Shown here: positions 8,430-16,869 of the stretch, piece after piece
Layout: every line of letters starts with the position of its first letter
How positions within the stretch are numbered: position 1 is the first letter of the stretch
Source of the DNA: Treponemataceae bacterium
Lineage (GTDB): Bacteria > Spirochaetota > Spirochaetia > Treponematales > Treponemataceae
Length of the DNA: 60,197 bases
NCBI GenBank assembly: GCA_024680915.1
Contig: JAILBN010000070.1
Span: forward strand, 1 to 60,197
Direction: 5' to 3'
The notes under the pieces: generated by a model
The model's database searches: none
What the model saw: the letters and a program-made list of their open reading frames with translations, nothing else
Told to the model about the DNA's origin: nothing
Translations under genes and position numbers: made by a program

Positions 8430-10391
8430 TTATTCCTCCACAGGGGCAAGCAAAAACTCATCAAGGCTTCCCCACGCGTTTTTATTACATTTGATTTCTG
8501 CTCCGACTATTATCTCAGAACCTTCAAGCTTTATCCCCTCAATGCAGGGAAAAAAGAAATTACGCCAGCCGTCCACTTTAGTAGCCATCTCATAGCGTTT
8601 TCCGTCAGCTATGGCGTATATCCTCATGTCAGCGTCAGCCGCGTCTCCTCCATGAAGGGCTATGGAGAACTTATATACCCCCGCCTCAAGGTTAGACACT
8701 GTCTGCTCAACAGTAAAATCCACATTATTTGAGGACCAGAAGTGAAGAGCCTTTGAACCAGAATAGGCGTCAGAAAGCTTTTCCTGAACAAAAAGCTCTG
8801 TTGTTACGTTCCCCTTGTTAGTTATCCTCCACATGGAGATGTCTTTTTCCTCGAAGGAAGGATTATCCACATAATTTTTTTCTGCGACTTGAACCTGAAG
8901 GACAGGAATTAAATCTGAGTCTTCAATTTTTCCGTCCACAAAATATACAGCTGGTCCCATAAAAGGAAGCTCTGAAAGGCTCTCCCCTGTTCTGGCCGCT
9001 TCATTCCATACAACAGGAACAGTGCTTTCGCTACCGTCGTTAAAAAGTACAGAAACGGTCGCCGGCAGGCTGTATGAATCCTTTACCCGGACTTTGACAG
9101 TTGAAAGTTCTATAGAATCTGGCCTGACCTTTGTTACAGCGCCCTTCTTCACCAGCTTGAAAACAGCCAGGGAATCTAAGGGTTTGCCATCAAAATCGAA
9201 GAGAGCCTGATTATCCCAGGATGAGCCACCGTAATATAGGCCTGCATCATCAGGATCATAGACTGCCGCAAAGCTTGAAGCCCAGCCGGAGCCGTATTTT
9301 TCCCAGAGAGCAGACTGCTCTTCTAAGCTGTTCCCAGGAACACCTATCCAAGCAGGTTCCCAATAGAAGACACCAATACCTCCCGCATCCACCACAGCCT
9401 GGATAACATCACGAAGGGCATCTGCCTGGCCCTGAACCGTAGCGGGATAAGGCTTGTCGCACACAGTCTCTTGTGAAATCGTATTTCCCGTCATATCGGC
9501 ATTATCATAGGTATATACGTATGAGGTTTCGCCGCACATTACTTCCTTTCCGTAATTATTCTTTATATTGGCAAGCTCTGCTGTCAGGTTCTCTAAGGTA
9601 CCATGCCAATATGGATAATAGGAGGAGGCGAAAATATCATAATCCACCTTGTACCTGTCAAGGATTTTCGCATAGCGGTCATACTCTCCCGCTTTCTCAG
9701 GATTAGTGAAATGAACTGCTATTTTTGCCTTTGGAAATACCTCACGCATTGCTTTGGAGGCAGAAACAAATAGCTTTGTTATTTTTATCCAGTTATTCTC
9801 GCCACAGAAATTACCAGTGGTCTCATTACCTATCTGCAGAATTACAGGAGAAATACCTGCGGCCTTCACCTTTTTAAGGCTATCAAGGGTGTATTCATAA
9901 ATGGCTTTTTCTTTTTCCTCTATGTTCATTTTCTGCCAGGCCCTGGGAGCTGCCTGCTTTGAAGGATCTGCCCAGAAATCTGAATAGTGAAAATCCAGAT
10001 AGACCTTAATTCCCTGGGCTTGGGCTCTTTTTGCTATCTCTATATCAGTTTCAATGTCATTGTTGCCGCCACCGAATCCATTACCCTTATCATCATAGGG
10101 ATTATTCCAAACCCGAAGCCTTACACAATTTACACCGTTATCTTTAAGCGTTTTGAAAATATCCTGGGGATTACCTTCCTTGTCCTTGAAAACAACCCCG
10201 CTCTTCTCCAAGGATAAAAGAGAAGAAAGGTCAACACCGTAATAAAAATCTGACTGTATCTTGTCTACTTTCTCGCAAAAAATACCAGGGTCACCAGCAA
10301 CCCCTCCATTAGTCTGGCAGGAAAAAAAAGCAGAGAATGAAAGGATCAAAAACATTGACACCAATACATTAATAATGAAAGATTTTTTCAT
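8430..10391 (-). CDS. Arabinogalactan endo-beta-1,4-galactanase, GH53 lipoprotein
   Basis: The start at 10391 gives MKKSF followed by a hydrophobic stretch and the lipobox AFFSC (Cys25), with GAGG five bases upstream of the ATG; an upstream in-frame Met at 10436 would hide this signal. The mature protein begins with a GH53 domain: YYGVDLSSL, VRLRVWNNPYD, LDFHYSDFWADP, QIGNET (acid/base Glu190) and CGETSY (nucleophile Glu288). After the catalytic domain come a bacterial Ig-like segment (about residues 415-475) and a C-terminal beta-sandwich with NPSFE and FTVEQTVSNLEAGVYKF, similar to carbohydrate-binding modules such as CBM61. It should be anchored at the cell surface or periplasmic membrane and cut beta-1,4-galactan into oligosaccharides for the adjacent transporter. 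Confidence 0.88.
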   Translation of the reverse strand: MKKSFIINVLVSMFLILSFSAFFSCQTNGGVAGDPGIFCEKVDKIQSDFYYGVDLSSLLSLEKSGVVFKDKEGNPQDIFKTLKDNGVNCVRLRVWNNPYDDKGNGFGGGNNDIETDIEIAKRAQAQGIKVYLDFHYSDFWADPSKQAAPRAWQKMNIEEKEKAIYEYTLDSLKKVKAAGISPVILQIGNETTGNFCGENNWIKITKLFVSASKAMREVFPKAKIAVHFTNPEKAGEYDRYAKILDRYKVDYDIFASSYYPYWHGTLENLTAELANIKNNYGKEVMCGETSYVYTYDNADMTGNTISQETVCDKPYPATVQGQADALRDVIQAVVDAGGIGVFYWEPAWIGVPGNSLEEQSALWEKYGSGWASSFAAVYDPDDAGLYYGGSSWDNQALFDFDGKPLDSLAVFKLVKKGAVTKVRPDSIELSTVKVRVKDSYSLPATVSVLFNDGSESTVPVVWNEAARTGESLSELPFMGPAVYFVDGKIEDSDLIPVLQVQVAEKNYVDNPSFEEKDISMWRITNKGNVTTELFVQEKLSDAYSGSKALHFWSSNNVDFTVEQTVSNLEAGVYKFSIALHGGDAADADMRIYAIADGKRYEMATKVDGWRNFFFPCIEGIKLEGSEIIVGAEIKCNKNAWGSLDEFLLAPVEE

Positions 10392-10412
10392 AATAACCTC
10401 AAGAAATATTTC

Positions 10413-10462
10413 AGGAAATAAAAAATGAACTTGCAAAAACCATAAGTCTCTGCAAGTTCATT
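10413..10462 (-). terminator. Terminator-like stem-loop between permease and GH53 genes
   Basis: A perfect 12-bp inverted repeat (AATGAACTTGCA with its complement, 10424-10435 and 10451-10462) is followed on the leftward transcript by a T-rich run (TTTTATTT). It lies between the second permease gene and the galactanase gene. It could partially terminate transcription so that transporter genes are expressed more than the hydrolases. Confidence 0.6.
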
Positions 10463-10470
10463 CTATATCT

Positions 10471-11316
10471 TTATTCTTTAACCGCAGCTCCACCGAAGCT
10501 CGTTATAAGAGTCTTCTGCGTCAGCATGAAGAAAATAACGAAAGGAATGGCAACGATGAGAGAACCAGCTGCAAATGTGGTAAACTCATTCTTTTTGTCA
10601 GTAACAAAGCTGAAAAGTCCAAGAGCAAGTGTCTGCTTCTCTGGAGAGCGCAATACCATTTTGGGGAAGATATAGTCCATCCAGGGCCCTGTGAAGCTAG
10701 TAATACCAAGGAAGGTAATGATAGGCCGGGCAATGGGAAGAATAATCGTAGCGAAAATTCTGAAATGCCCTGCACCATCTATTCGGGCAGCCTCATCAAG
10801 ATTCTTTGAAACTGTATCCATATAGTTTTTTACCAGCCATGTATTATAGGGGGTATTTCCTGCTACATATACCAGTACAAGTCCCCACAAGGTGTTAAGT
10901 CCGCCGATACGCATCAGGATTACATAAATAGCCACCATACCGACGAAGGACGGAAAAATCTGAAGTATAAGCAATGACATAAGGAAAGGCTTTTTCAGGC
11001 TGAAACGGAAGCGGGAGAATACATAAGCAGCTAAGGAAGCCACGAAAATAGTCGCCAAGGAGGTGGCTACAGAAACCTTCAAGGTATTCAAGAACCAGTT
11101 TCCATAATCAGTGTTCTTGAAAAGATGAATAAAATGAGCAGGGGTAAAGCCGTCACCAAAGGGAACTATATTTACGGAAGCTATACCGTTTCCCGGAGAG
11201 AAAGCCGCACTGACCACATATACTAGAGGATAAAGCACAAGAATTGAAATAATGATAAACAAGACATAAATTACAGTCCTATTTATTTTGTCGAATATAT
11301 AACTGTTTGATTTCAT
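10471..11316 (-). CDS. ganQ: Sugar ABC transporter permease, MalG/GanQ type
   Basis: The 281-residue membrane protein has six predicted transmembrane segments, and the EAA loop reads LDEAARIDGAGHFRIFATIILPIARP (ATPase-contacting signature, about residues 175-200). The N-terminal loop between the first two membrane segments is short, as in maltodextrin-type MalG proteins. It pairs with the MalF-like protein upstream, whose stop overlaps its start by four bases. Together with the binding protein they import oligosaccharides. No ATPase gene is present, so a shared MsmX-like ATPase from elsewhere is expected. The gene symbol follows its position in a galactan locus and is an inference. Confidence 0.85.
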   Translation of the reverse strand: MKSNSYIFDKINRTVIYVLFIIISILVLYPLVYVVSAAFSPGNGIASVNIVPFGDGFTPAHFIHLFKNTDYGNWFLNTLKVSVATSLATIFVASLAAYVFSRFRFSLKKPFLMSLLILQIFPSFVGMVAIYVILMRIGGLNTLWGLVLVYVAGNTPYNTWLVKNYMDTVSKNLDEAARIDGAGHFRIFATIILPIARPIITFLGITSFTGPWMDYIFPKMVLRSPEKQTLALGLFSFVTDKKNEFTTFAAGSLIVAIPFVIFFMLTQKTLITSFGGAAVKE

Positions 11317-12635
11317 ACCTCACCCTCCTTATATGCTTTTGTCTGTCTGAAATTGAATATGGCGAAAGGAGCAAGAACTATAAAGATAAGAACAGCGATA
11401 ACAGAAGCATAGTTATATTTCATAAGAGTTATAGTAAGCTTATAAATCCAGGTTACAAGAAGGTCGGTACCTCCTGCCAGGGTCGTAGTACTGTCTGCTA
11501 CAGTCGGATTTCCTCCTGTCAGGAAGAAGATAGCACCGAAATTGTTGATATTATGGGCAAAGGACATAATTATCAGCGGCATGGTCTGGTAAAGCACCAA
11601 AGGAAGAGTTATCCTTCGTAGGATTTGGAAACGATTGGCTCCGTCGATACGGGCAGCCTCGTACATATCCTGAGGAATAGCAGTCATGGTTCCAATGGCA
11701 AGAAGCATGAAATAACCGAAGCCTGCCCAAAGATTTATAAGTATACAAGTAATTTGAGCAAGAGTGGAGGAGCCCAACCAAGGAATCGGCTCTGTTATCA
11801 AGCCCCAGGTCATTAATGTCCTGTTGACAGTACCAAAGGTACCGTTAAGAAGATTCTTCCAAACAAGCATACTGACTACTGACGGAACAGCATAAGGTAG
11901 AATGAATATGAAACGGAAAAAGGCTGATATCTTAATATGAAGCTCTTTAAGCTGAACTGCTACGATTAAGCCTCCGAAATAGCAGGTTACAGTTGCCGCT
12001 ATTGCCCAAACCAGGGTCCATATGGCTACACGGGAAAAGCCCTGGGACCAGGAAGTCTCTCCGGTCAAAAGCTCTTTGAAGTTATCCATTCCGACCCAAT
12101 CCACCGTATTGTTAGGTGGAAGATGGTGAGGAGAAGAATAGTTAGTGAAGGCCACACATACAGAGAAGACCAAGGGAACAACAACAAAGACAAGTATTAG
12201 TATGAAGCCGGGAGCCAGACCTGCCACAGGGAAGGAGCTGCCCAGCGTTTTTTTCAGGTTTTCGCGCTGAGAGGAAAATGCTTTTTTACGGCAGTATTCC
12301 TTATAATCTTTCTGAGCACTTCTTACAGAAAGGATGTAAGCGACGACAAATATTGCTATGACGGCAAGAACTAGAACACCGTCAATAAGCATGAACATTG
12401 AGTTGTCACGCTGCTTTATAGGGATATTAGGCTGAGGCTCGCCAAGGGTGACGAGATCCACAAGCTTATTCACAATAGTAGGAATAAAAGCTATAAAGAC
12501 AAACTCTATCAAGGCGAAAAGAAGCCCCTTGATATAATTTTTCAAATATATGACATGAGCCAAGCCCATGAAACAGGAAGCAGTCACCTTTATTTTTTTA
12601 GATGCACTTCCATCTATAGGCAAATTACCGGTCAT
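11313..12635 (-). CDS. ganP: Sugar ABC transporter permease, MalF/GanP type
   Basis: The 440-residue permease is longer than simple MalF relatives because of an N-terminal extension. This has two extra membrane segments (around 36-60 and 85-110), a short cytoplasmic basic stretch, then the core beginning SFPVAGLAPGFILILVFVVVPL. The EAA loop reads MYEAARIDGANRFQILRRITLP. This extended architecture is shared with maltodextrin and galacto-oligosaccharide permeases of Firmicutes and spirochaetes. The gene starts after a 111-bp gap with a strong hairpin and ends overlapping the second permease gene by four bases. It forms the membrane channel with that protein. Confidence 0.86.
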   Translation of the reverse strand: MTGNLPIDGSASKKIKVTASCFMGLAHVIYLKNYIKGLLFALIEFVFIAFIPTIVNKLVDLVTLGEPQPNIPIKQRDNSMFMLIDGVLVLAVIAIFVVAYILSVRSAQKDYKEYCRKKAFSSQRENLKKTLGSSFPVAGLAPGFILILVFVVVPLVFSVCVAFTNYSSPHHLPPNNTVDWVGMDNFKELLTGETSWSQGFSRVAIWTLVWAIAATVTCYFGGLIVAVQLKELHIKISAFFRFIFILPYAVPSVVSMLVWKNLLNGTFGTVNRTLMTWGLITEPIPWLGSSTLAQITCILINLWAGFGYFMLLAIGTMTAIPQDMYEAARIDGANRFQILRRITLPLVLYQTMPLIIMSFAHNINNFGAIFFLTGGNPTVADSTTTLAGGTDLLVTWIYKLTITLMKYNYASVIAVLIFIVLAPFAIFNFRQTKAYKEGEV

Positions 12636-12654
12636 AATGCCTCCTGTAATTTAT

Positions 12655-12730
12655 ACAGATCGAATATCGAAGCTAAGCTAACCAGCTGCTTTCGCATGCT
12701 AAAGCATAAGTATTCGATATTCGAATCTGT
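12655..12730 (-). ncRNA. mRNA stem-loop between binding-protein and permease genes
   Basis: The arms ACAGAT-CGAATATCGAA (12655-12671) and TTCGATATTCGAATCTGT (12713-12730) pair over 17 positions with one bulged base. The loop contains a second small GCATGC/GCAT hairpin. There is no T tract after it on the leftward strand. Hairpins in this position commonly protect the upstream binding-protein message and reduce read-through into the permeases; that role is inferred. Confidence 0.6.
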
Positions 12731-12746
12731 CTTCAGTTATAGTTTG

Positions 12747-13949
12747 TTATTTACCAAGAATTGTAGCGTTACAAGCATCAAGCTCTGCCTGAACGTCAGC
12801 ACCGTCCCAGATATTCTTGCTGGCGTTGTTCATTGCTTCCCAGAAAGTTCCCATCTGTGGGATTGAAGGCATTGGGAATGCATAGTCAAGCTGAGCAAGG
12901 AAGCCAGGCATATATTTGCTGCTTACAGAAACATTGATTGATGGCATAGCACCTGTGATGTCGAAACGGAGCTTCTGCATTTCTTCAGAGATAAGGAACT
13001 GTGCGAATTCAGCAGCTTCAGCAGGATGATCTGAGTAAGCTGATACGAACATAGCACGTGTTCCAGAGAATGATGAAGCTGGTTTTGAATCGCCAGGAAG
13101 AGCAGGAAGAGCTGCTACACCGAAATCGATACCTGCGTTCTCAAAAGGAACGATGTTCCAGAGACCTGTGATATGCATTGCTGCTGTACCAGCTGCGAAG
13201 GCTGCGTCTGCGAATGAAGTTGTAAGGTCAGCAGAAGGAACGTCAAGAGCGCTTCTGAGTGTCTGGAAGAATGTCATACCTTTTACTGAATCAGCAGAGT
13301 TAAGATATGTTGAAGAGGTATCTGTTCCTGATGCACCGAAAAGACGGTTACCGTTTGCAGAAGAGAATACGATTGTGTAGTAAGCATTGCCTACGTCCAT
13401 GATGAAACCGTATTTTCCAGGATTAGCAGCATTGAATTTCTTTGACCAAGCAGCAAGGTCTTCCCAAGTCTTAGGAAGCTCATTCTCTTTGATAAGAGCC
13501 TTGTTATAGAAAAGAGCATATGTCTCAGCAGATACAGGGTATCCGTACATTGTTCCATCATAGGTAAGAGCTGTTGAACATGCACCAAGAACAGCATTCT
13601 TAACTGCATCAGCGTTTACTGTAGGAAGAACACTACCTGCAGAAACCAACTCACCCAGCTTGTCATGAGGAGCAGCGAAAAGGTCTGCACCAACACCAGC
13701 AGGACCGTCAAGAGCAATCTGTCCTGTTGAATCACCAAGCTCAACATTTACGTAGTTGATTTCAATATTAGGATGTTTTGCTGTAAAAGCTTCTCCTGCT
13801 TTCTTTATAAAATCATCCGGACCGTTTGTTGATTCCCATACGGTAAGAACTACTTTTTCTTCTGCTGGTTTAGTCTCTTTTGTACCACCCGCAAACACTG
13901 TCATACATGCTGCTACACACAGCAATACGGCTAAAAGTTTTCTGTTCAT
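12747..13949 (-). CDS. ganS: Extracellular sugar-binding protein of ABC transporter, MalE/GanS type
   Basis: The chosen start at 13949 follows AGGAGG at the right distance and gives a signal peptide (MNRKLLAVLLCVAACMTVFA) before GGTKETKPAEEK. The longer frame starting at 13997 would place basic and polar residues before the signal. The mature protein is a family 1 extracellular solute-binding protein: VLTVWESTNGPDD, then FNAANPGKYGFIMD, MYGYPVSAETYALFYNK and the C-terminal FWEAMNNASKNIWDG. The cleavage region has no cysteine at +1, so it is probably soluble periplasmic or anchored otherwise. It is the first structural gene of the galactan operon and should bind beta-1,4-galacto-oligosaccharides; the ligand is inferred from the GH53 and GH35 neighbours. 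Confidence 0.86.
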   Translation of the reverse strand: MNRKLLAVLLCVAACMTVFAGGTKETKPAEEKVVLTVWESTNGPDDFIKKAGEAFTAKHPNIEINYVNVELGDSTGQIALDGPAGVGADLFAAPHDKLGELVSAGSVLPTVNADAVKNAVLGACSTALTYDGTMYGYPVSAETYALFYNKALIKENELPKTWEDLAAWSKKFNAANPGKYGFIMDVGNAYYTIVFSSANGNRLFGASGTDTSSTYLNSADSVKGMTFFQTLRSALDVPSADLTTSFADAAFAAGTAAMHITGLWNIVPFENAGIDFGVAALPALPGDSKPASSFSGTRAMFVSAYSDHPAEAAEFAQFLISEEMQKLRFDITGAMPSINVSVSSKYMPGFLAQLDYAFPMPSIPQMGTFWEAMNNASKNIWDGADVQAELDACNATILGK

Positions 13950-14124
13950 TAATTTCCTCCTGATTAAACAGAACTTTTTGGACCTGTCAAGAAACAAATG
14001 CTCCTCACCAAGTCATATGTAATTTCTATAGGCAAAGCCCTTCAAAATTACTTTTTCATATGATTTACCTGGGCTATTTTACGGCCACAGCTGAATCCTT
14101 GTTAAATAGCTCTCTCCAGAAAAA
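13950..14124 (-). promoter_or_regulatory. Leader/promoter region of the galactan operon
   Basis: Between the regulator gene and the binding-protein gene are two inverted repeats. The first, 14013-14063, pairs TCATATG and GTAATTT with AAATTAC and CATATGA. The second, 14073-14110, pairs GCTATTT with AAATAGC and could terminate the regulator transcript. A TTGACA box occurs at 13984-13989 on the leftward strand, but its best -10 match is so close to the ribosome-binding site that I doubt it. No copy of the regulator's own GTAAAC-NN-GTTTAC operator is obvious here. Confidence 0.4.
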
Positions 14125-15150
14125 TCAAAGATTTTCAGTCCGGATGAAACTATAATCAACGCGTGTCTTCTCCTCTACCCGCTCTCCTTTCAGCATACTC
14201 ATAAGGACTGAGACAGAGGTTCTACCCTCCATGTCCGCATCAACATCAACTGCAGGAACCTTCGTGAAGCGATCAAGAAGATTGCTGTTGTAAAAGGATG
14301 CCACCATGAGCTCCTCTGGAACCTGGATTTCTGCTTTATCAAGCCAATTCAAGGTATAGGAACAGAGGACATCATCCCCACAAATAATACAATCCGGCAA
14401 AAAGGAAACATTCTCCATCAGAGATTTCTCCACATCACTAAGCAGTCGATTATTCCCACTCATTCTGAAGGAAGCTTCCTCTATACCACATTTTTTCAAT
14501 GCCTTCAAAAAGCCATTTTTACGAAACCTGTTTACGGTTATTTCCTCAGGTCCGTATAAAAAAAGAAACTTATGAAAGCCCTTTTCTATCAGCAGCTCGG
14601 TAAACTCGCAGCAGGCGTTCTCATGATCAGTATCAACCTGGACGATTCCATCTGCAGTACCAGAGCCAATGACGACGAAGGGCAAGGCAGAATTCTGCAG
14701 AAGCTTGAGACGGCTGTCATCCTCCATAAGTCGTGTAATGACAATTCCATCAGCCTTATTCTGTCTTAATACCCTTTCAAGATGCTCAGCAGAGTTTCCG
14801 CTGGAAACCATAACCAAAGCATCATATCCATGGAGAGCAGCTTCCTGAGTGATACCAGAAAGACACTTATGAAAGAAAGGTATGTCAGACTGTTCATCAT
14901 CTCCAGGAAGAAGGACTCCAATATTAAAGGATTTGGAAGTGGCAAGTCCTTTAGCAACGAGATTCGGTTTGTAATCGTAAGATTTCACACATTCAAGAAC
15001 CCTGTTTTTTGTCTCTTCGCTTATGCGCCCTGTACCAGAAAGAACCCTTGATACTGTCGTTTTTGATAAACCTAGCTCGTCTGCAATATCTTTTAGAGTG
15101 ACACTTTTGGAAATTGATTGCTTATCAGAACTGCGCAACCGATTGCTCAT
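14125..15150 (-). CDS. LacI-family repressor, probably of the galactan operon
   Basis: The 341-residue protein has a typical LacI helix-turn-helix and hinge (SVTLKDIADELGLSKTTVSRVLSG, about residues 17-40, then KPNLVAKGLATSKSFNIGVLLPG). The rest is a periplasmic-binding-protein-like effector domain (VDTDHENACCEF, CGDDVLCSYTLNWL, ending MEGRTSVSVLMSMLKG). It lies immediately upstream of the galactan genes in the same direction, so it is the obvious candidate to control them in response to a galacto-oligosaccharide. Its own promoter contains a palindrome typical of LacI operators, which suggests autoregulation. Confidence 0.85.
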   Translation of the reverse strand: MSNRLRSSDKQSISKSVTLKDIADELGLSKTTVSRVLSGTGRISEETKNRVLECVKSYDYKPNLVAKGLATSKSFNIGVLLPGDDEQSDIPFFHKCLSGITQEAALHGYDALVMVSSGNSAEHLERVLRQNKADGIVITRLMEDDSRLKLLQNSALPFVVIGSGTADGIVQVDTDHENACCEFTELLIEKGFHKFLFLYGPEEITVNRFRKNGFLKALKKCGIEEASFRMSGNNRLLSDVEKSLMENVSFLPDCIICGDDVLCSYTLNWLDKAEIQVPEELMVASFYNSNLLDRFTKVPAVDVDADMEGRTSVSVLMSMLKGERVEEKTRVDYSFIRTENL

Positions 15151-15156
15151 AAAATC

Positions 15157-15185
15157 AGGGTAAACCAGTTTACTTTATCTGTCAA
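15157..15185 (-). promoter_or_regulatory. Promoter with LacI-type operator upstream of the galactan regulator
   Basis: On the leftward strand TTGACA (15180-15185) is followed after 17 bases by TACCCT (15157-15162). The palindrome GTAAAC-CA-GTTTAC (15160-15173) overlaps the spacer and the -10 element, a classic arrangement for autorepression. An AT-rich inverted repeat (15190-15206) just upstream could terminate the preceding small gene. Confidence 0.65.
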
Positions 15186-15204
15186 GAAAAAAATTCTAAG
15201 AATT

Positions 15205-15429
15205 TTATAAATCTGCTAGAAGTTCACGGAAAAAATAATTGTCTACTTTTGCATGGTTTATGAATTCACCGAATGAATTATAACGCTTTCCTTCGTAGAG
15301 ACGGCCGAAAACTATATACTTTTTGTGGGAGGAATCCTTATCATAGGTGAGATTATATTTGACTCCATTGAAGGTGAATTCGAATGGTTTTTCGGTTTCT
15401 ATCAAGAAACGTAATTGATCTAGGGTCAT
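15205..15429 (-). CDS. Small protein of unknown function
   Basis: The 74-residue protein MTLDQLRFLIETEKP...FFRELLADL has no recognisable domain, signal peptide or membrane segment. The sequence looks like a real protein: a short helix, a beta hairpin (FEFTFNGVKYNLTYD), then YIVFGRLYEGKRYNSFGEFINHAKVDN. That pattern is typical of small spirochaetal and clostridial proteins annotated as hypothetical. It lies 66 bp after hisS in the same direction and may be co-transcribed with it. I do not know its function. Confidence 0.6.
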   Translation of the reverse strand: MTLDQLRFLIETEKPFEFTFNGVKYNLTYDKDSSHKKYIVFGRLYEGKRYNSFGEFINHAKVDNYFFRELLADL

Positions 15430-15495
15430 AAAAGCTCCCCAAAAGCATCGATAAACCGATGGCCTCCTTTGAAGTCCATCGGTTCCATTATTCTG

Positions 15496-16740
15496 CTATT
15501 TGTCACCGAAATACTTAAGGCTGCCGTCCTCATTGATCGCGGCAAATTTTGAGAAACCAGCGGCTTCCAGCATATTAAGCTGAGGTCCGATTTTCTTTCC
15601 CTTCTTGATAACAGATACACAATAATCCTTACGAAGCTGGTCTGCTTTCGAAAGGACGGAGGTAAAGGATAAGGAATCATCATACAAAAGGGCCAACCTT
15701 TCCTTGGCATCAGGAATTTTGTAGCCCTGCTCCATGAGGATTCCGCAGATTCTTTCAAAGCCGATGGAAAAGCCCACGGCAGGAACCTGCTGACCCAAAA
15801 ACTTGCCTACCATGTTGTCATAGCGGCCACCACCAGCCACGGCCCCTGAAAATTGAGGACAAGTAATCTCAAAGACCATGCCGGTATAATAGCCCTGCCC
15901 CCTTACCAGACTGGGAGTATACTCTATTTTGTATTTACCGGCGGAAATTTCCCCTGCAGTTTTTATTACGTATTTAAGATCATCAGCTATTGAAGGGTCT
16001 CCGCATCTTGAGGCCACATCATCAAGCTCTATGGCACCGGCGGATATGAAGTCCTTGAGGGAAGCAATGGCGGATGCAGGCAGTCCTTTCTCCGTAAGCT
16101 CCGCAACAACACCATCAACACCGATTTTGTCCATTTTGTCGAAAGAAATACAGACGGAATCCAAAGAGTCCTTTGCGAAGCCCATATTCTCCAACATACC
16201 ACGAAGGATACGCCTGTCGTTTATATGTACGATAAAATCATCGAAGCCGATAGAGATAAGGGCTTTGGTGGTAGAGTCGATAAGCTCGACCTCTGCATTG
16301 GGAGAGGCATCTCCCAGTATATCAATATCACACTGGACGAATTCCCGGAAACGGCCCTTCTGCGGGCGCTCCGCACGGAAAGCCCGATCTATCTGAATTA
16401 TCTTCGCAGGAAAAGAGAGCACATTCCTGTTTGCGGCGAAGTAACGTGAAAGAGGAAGAGTAAGATCATAACGCAAGCCCATGTCGGAAAGCTCCTCGGG
16501 ATTGCCAGAGCTCAGAGCCTTGTCCAGCTTGTCTCCCCTTTTCAGAACCTTGAAAATAAGATTAAGGTTATCACCCCCGTCAGATTTGTTCAGGTTCTCA
16601 ATATCCTCAAGCACAGGTGTTGAGATACGCTCAAAACCTGCGGTACGATAAGTCTCAAGGATTTTTCCTTCGATATAGTCTCGGATACGCTGCTCTTCTG
16701 GCAGAATATCACGCATTCCTTTAAGCGGGTTAATTTTCAT
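15496..16740 (-). CDS. hisS: Histidyl-tRNA synthetase
   Basis: The 414-residue class II synthetase begins KINPLKGMRDILPEEQ, the usual HisRS opening. Motif 2 reads FRAERPQKGRFREFVQCDIDILG and the histidine-specific signatures RGQGYYTGMVFEI and SGAVAGGGRYDNMVGKF follow. The C-terminal anticodon-binding domain (about 325-414) is present and ends SLKYFGDK. It charges tRNA-His in the cytoplasm. A small inverted repeat TTGCGC/GCGCAA (16761-16780) lies in its likely 5' untranslated region. It starts a short leftward unit with the small unknown gene. Confidence 0.95.
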   Translation of the reverse strand: MKINPLKGMRDILPEEQRIRDYIEGKILETYRTAGFERISTPVLEDIENLNKSDGGDNLNLIFKVLKRGDKLDKALSSGNPEELSDMGLRYDLTLPLSRYFAANRNVLSFPAKIIQIDRAFRAERPQKGRFREFVQCDIDILGDASPNAEVELIDSTTKALISIGFDDFIVHINDRRILRGMLENMGFAKDSLDSVCISFDKMDKIGVDGVVAELTEKGLPASAIASLKDFISAGAIELDDVASRCGDPSIADDLKYVIKTAGEISAGKYKIEYTPSLVRGQGYYTGMVFEITCPQFSGAVAGGGRYDNMVGKFLGQQVPAVGFSIGFERICGILMEQGYKIPDAKERLALLYDDSLSFTSVLSKADQLRKDYCVSVIKKGKKIGPQLNMLEAAGFSKFAAINEDGSLKYFGDK

Positions 16741-16869
16741 CAGTTACCTCTTCAAAAAGCTTGCGCACAAACTGGCGCAAAACAAAGTCCGCCTAAATAA
16801 TACACAAAAAAGCCTTAAGGGGGAAGATATCATCAATGATTCAGGAGACATTGGCAAGGATCAAGCTTT

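Noticed and set aside
15426-15758. 110-codon leftward frame overlapping the end of hisS
   Set aside because: It lies in another frame of the hisS coding region, has no ribosome-binding site, and its composition follows that of hisS.
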